This document shows positions 62,976 to 64,000 of a DNA stretch of 64,000 nt, piece after piece. Source of the stretch: JAHRAW01 sp965212085 (GTDB lineage: Bacteria; Pseudomonadota; Gammaproteobacteria; Arenicellales; Poriferihabitantaceae). A program made the position numbers and the translations under genes. The notes beneath the pieces are model-generated. The model worked only from the letters and a program-made list of their open reading frames with translations. It had not been told where the DNA came from and did not search any database. The DNA lies in contig OZ243042.1 in assembly GCA_965212085.1 (NCBI GenBank), forward strand, positions 1,798,001-1,862,000, written 5' to 3'. Numbering within the stretch: position 1 is the stretch's first letter; each line of letters starts with the position of its first letter.

Positions 62976-64000
62976 ATGTCCTTTTCCCACTTCCCGTCCG
63001 TAGTCAAAAACGCACTCAAAAACCCGCTAAAACCGCATAAAACCACGCCTGCGTGCGTCTCAGCGGCCATTCCTGCCCCCCCCCCCCCCCCCCCGATACA
63101 CATAGTAAGCCGCTAACCTTACGAAACAAGGCATCCGCCCTCGCCCTGTTCGCTCTCGCTTTCACTTTTATCCCTGCTCACCACGCCTCGGCCCAAGCCG
63201 ACCTCATGCCGACTTTCGGCAGCCAGACTTTCCCAAACCTGGTATTCACGCAAAGCAAACCCATCACGCCCGTAACCCTGCCGGAGGCCACCGGCGGCGA
63301 CCCGCCGCTCACTTACAGTTTCGCCGTGCCGGGCTTTTTGCCAGGTCTGACTTTGGATGGGAATACGCGCATTCTCTCCGGTACGCTGACCTTTGGCGGC
63401 GCCACCAATAACCTCGATCCCCTCTACCGCGTCAGAGACAGCGATGGCGACCAAGTTTTTTTCCCAGCCCCAAGATTCACCATCAGCACCGAACCAGACA
63501 CCACCCCCACCTTCGGCACCACCACCATCCCCGCCCAAACCTACACCGCCGACACCGCCGTCAACGTAACCCTGCCCACTGCCACCCGCGGCAACCGCGC
63601 CCTGACCTACACCCTCACCCCGGCCCTGCCCGACGGCCTGACCTTTGACGGCAACGCCAACCCCCCAACCATCACCGGCACCCCGGCGACAGCCATCGTC
63701 CAACAAACCCACACCTACACCGTTACCGACGACGACGGCAGTACCGCCGACCTGACCTTCACCATCGGGCCGCCATCCACCGGCACCGAACGCACTTTGG
63801 AAAAGACCCTGGCGGCGTTTGGGCGGGCTTTTGCCACCGGCACGGTGGGCGTATTTGAAGACTACCTGACCACCACCGGCACAACCGCAAACACCAGCCA
63901 CTTCACCCTCGGCGGCCACAAGTTTGAGTTAGCGACCAACACCCCCGCCCAAACCCTGGATTCCCGAGTCGCAAGTGTCCGTAAGCCGCTTACGCGGCAA
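62976..64000 (+). CDS. Phase-variable autotransporter-like surface protein 2 (out of frame; 3' end outside window)
   Basis: ATG 62976 follows AGGAG. The leader frame passes 19 C (63076–63094) and stops at TAA 63114–63116. One added C (20, or 17) would join it to the frame that runs open from 63092 to the window end. That frame has a signal peptide (NKASALALFALAFTFIPAHH, then ASAQA), two He_PIG-like domains and the same linker as protein 1 (TLEKTLAAFGRAFATGTV; FEDYLTTTGTTANTSHFTLG). It ends in the palindromic element (LDSRVASVRKPLTRQ). The barrel must lie beyond the window. It has fewer passenger domains than the gene at 37542. A homopolymer error is the alternative explanation. Confidence 0.8.
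63076..63094 (+). repeat. Poly-C tract (19 C), candidate phase switch
   Basis: Nineteen consecutive C in the leader. Lengths of 17 or 20 would restore the frame; 19 does not. Confidence 0.85.
63956..64000 (-). repeat. Palindromic element in autotransporter 2, cut by window edge
   Basis: Starts CTGGATTCCCGAGTCGCAAG at the same codon position as in autotransporter 1 (39457) and continues to the last base of the window. Confidence 0.75.

Overview
The window (GC-rich, about 60% by eye, 64 kb) looks like a chromosomal segment of a gammaproteobacterium, probably marine. The best evidence is the block zapA / YgfB / pepP / ubiH / ubiI, the csrA–tRNA-Ser–tRNA-Arg block, and the hfq–hflX pair, all in arrangements typical of Gammaproteobacteria. 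The marine assignment is inferred from the many genes for N-methyl and S-methyl osmolyte breakdown. No plasmid, phage, CRISPR array or transposase gene was seen.

Region 1 (1–19.4 kb, all + strand) is a catabolic island for methylated amines. It holds a DoeB-like deacylase (cut by the window edge), the heterotetrameric sarcosine oxidase operon soxBDAG, a FadR-type GntR regulator, a dipeptide/amine-type ABC importer (binding protein, two permeases, one fused double ATPase), a dimethylglycine-dehydrogenase-like FAD/GcvT protein, an MttB-family methyltransferase without pyrrolysine, an M29/NicX-like metalloprotein, an AhpD-like protein and a Rieske oxygenase. Methyl groups would be released oxidatively onto tetrahydrofolate.

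Region 2 (19.4–36 kb) mixes housekeeping genes (PfkB kinase, fur, ubiI, ubiH, pepP, ygfB, zapA and a ZapB-like coiled coil) with a minus-strand cluster: lactate/malate-type dehydrogenase, DmdA-like demethylase, 5-hydroxyisourate hydrolase-like protein, ThDP enzyme and FMN hydroxyacid oxidase. A divergent MttB–ketopantoate-reductase-like pair and a TerC protein follow.

Region 3 (36–46 kb) has csrA, two tRNAs, a large autotransporter-like gene, a second DoeB-like deacylase, hfq, hflX and formate–THF ligase. Region 4 (46–59.4 kb) has a maleate-isomerase/EutA-like protein, a hydroxyacyl-CoA dehydrogenase, a DmdB-like acyl-CoA ligase, GNAT, AEC transporter, YHS protein, rmuC, a third MttB with a second DMGDH-like protein, and an adenylate cyclase. 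Region 5 (59.4–64 kb) has a three-domain kinase–M23 peptidase–aminotransferase fusion and the start of a second autotransporter-like gene.

The most unusual content is a pair of surface-protein genes (37.5–40.7 kb and 62.98 kb to the window end). Each carries a long poly-C tract (16 and 19 C) in its leader. As sequenced, both tracts put the start codon out of frame with the signal peptide, passenger and barrel, so both look phase-variable and OFF. The two genes share a duplicated promoter/leader cassette, sit among several families of dispersed hairpin-rich repeats, and carry at the same site a palindromic element that is translated in frame. A full copy of that element lies between genes at 45.9–46.1 kb with 12-base inverted ends.
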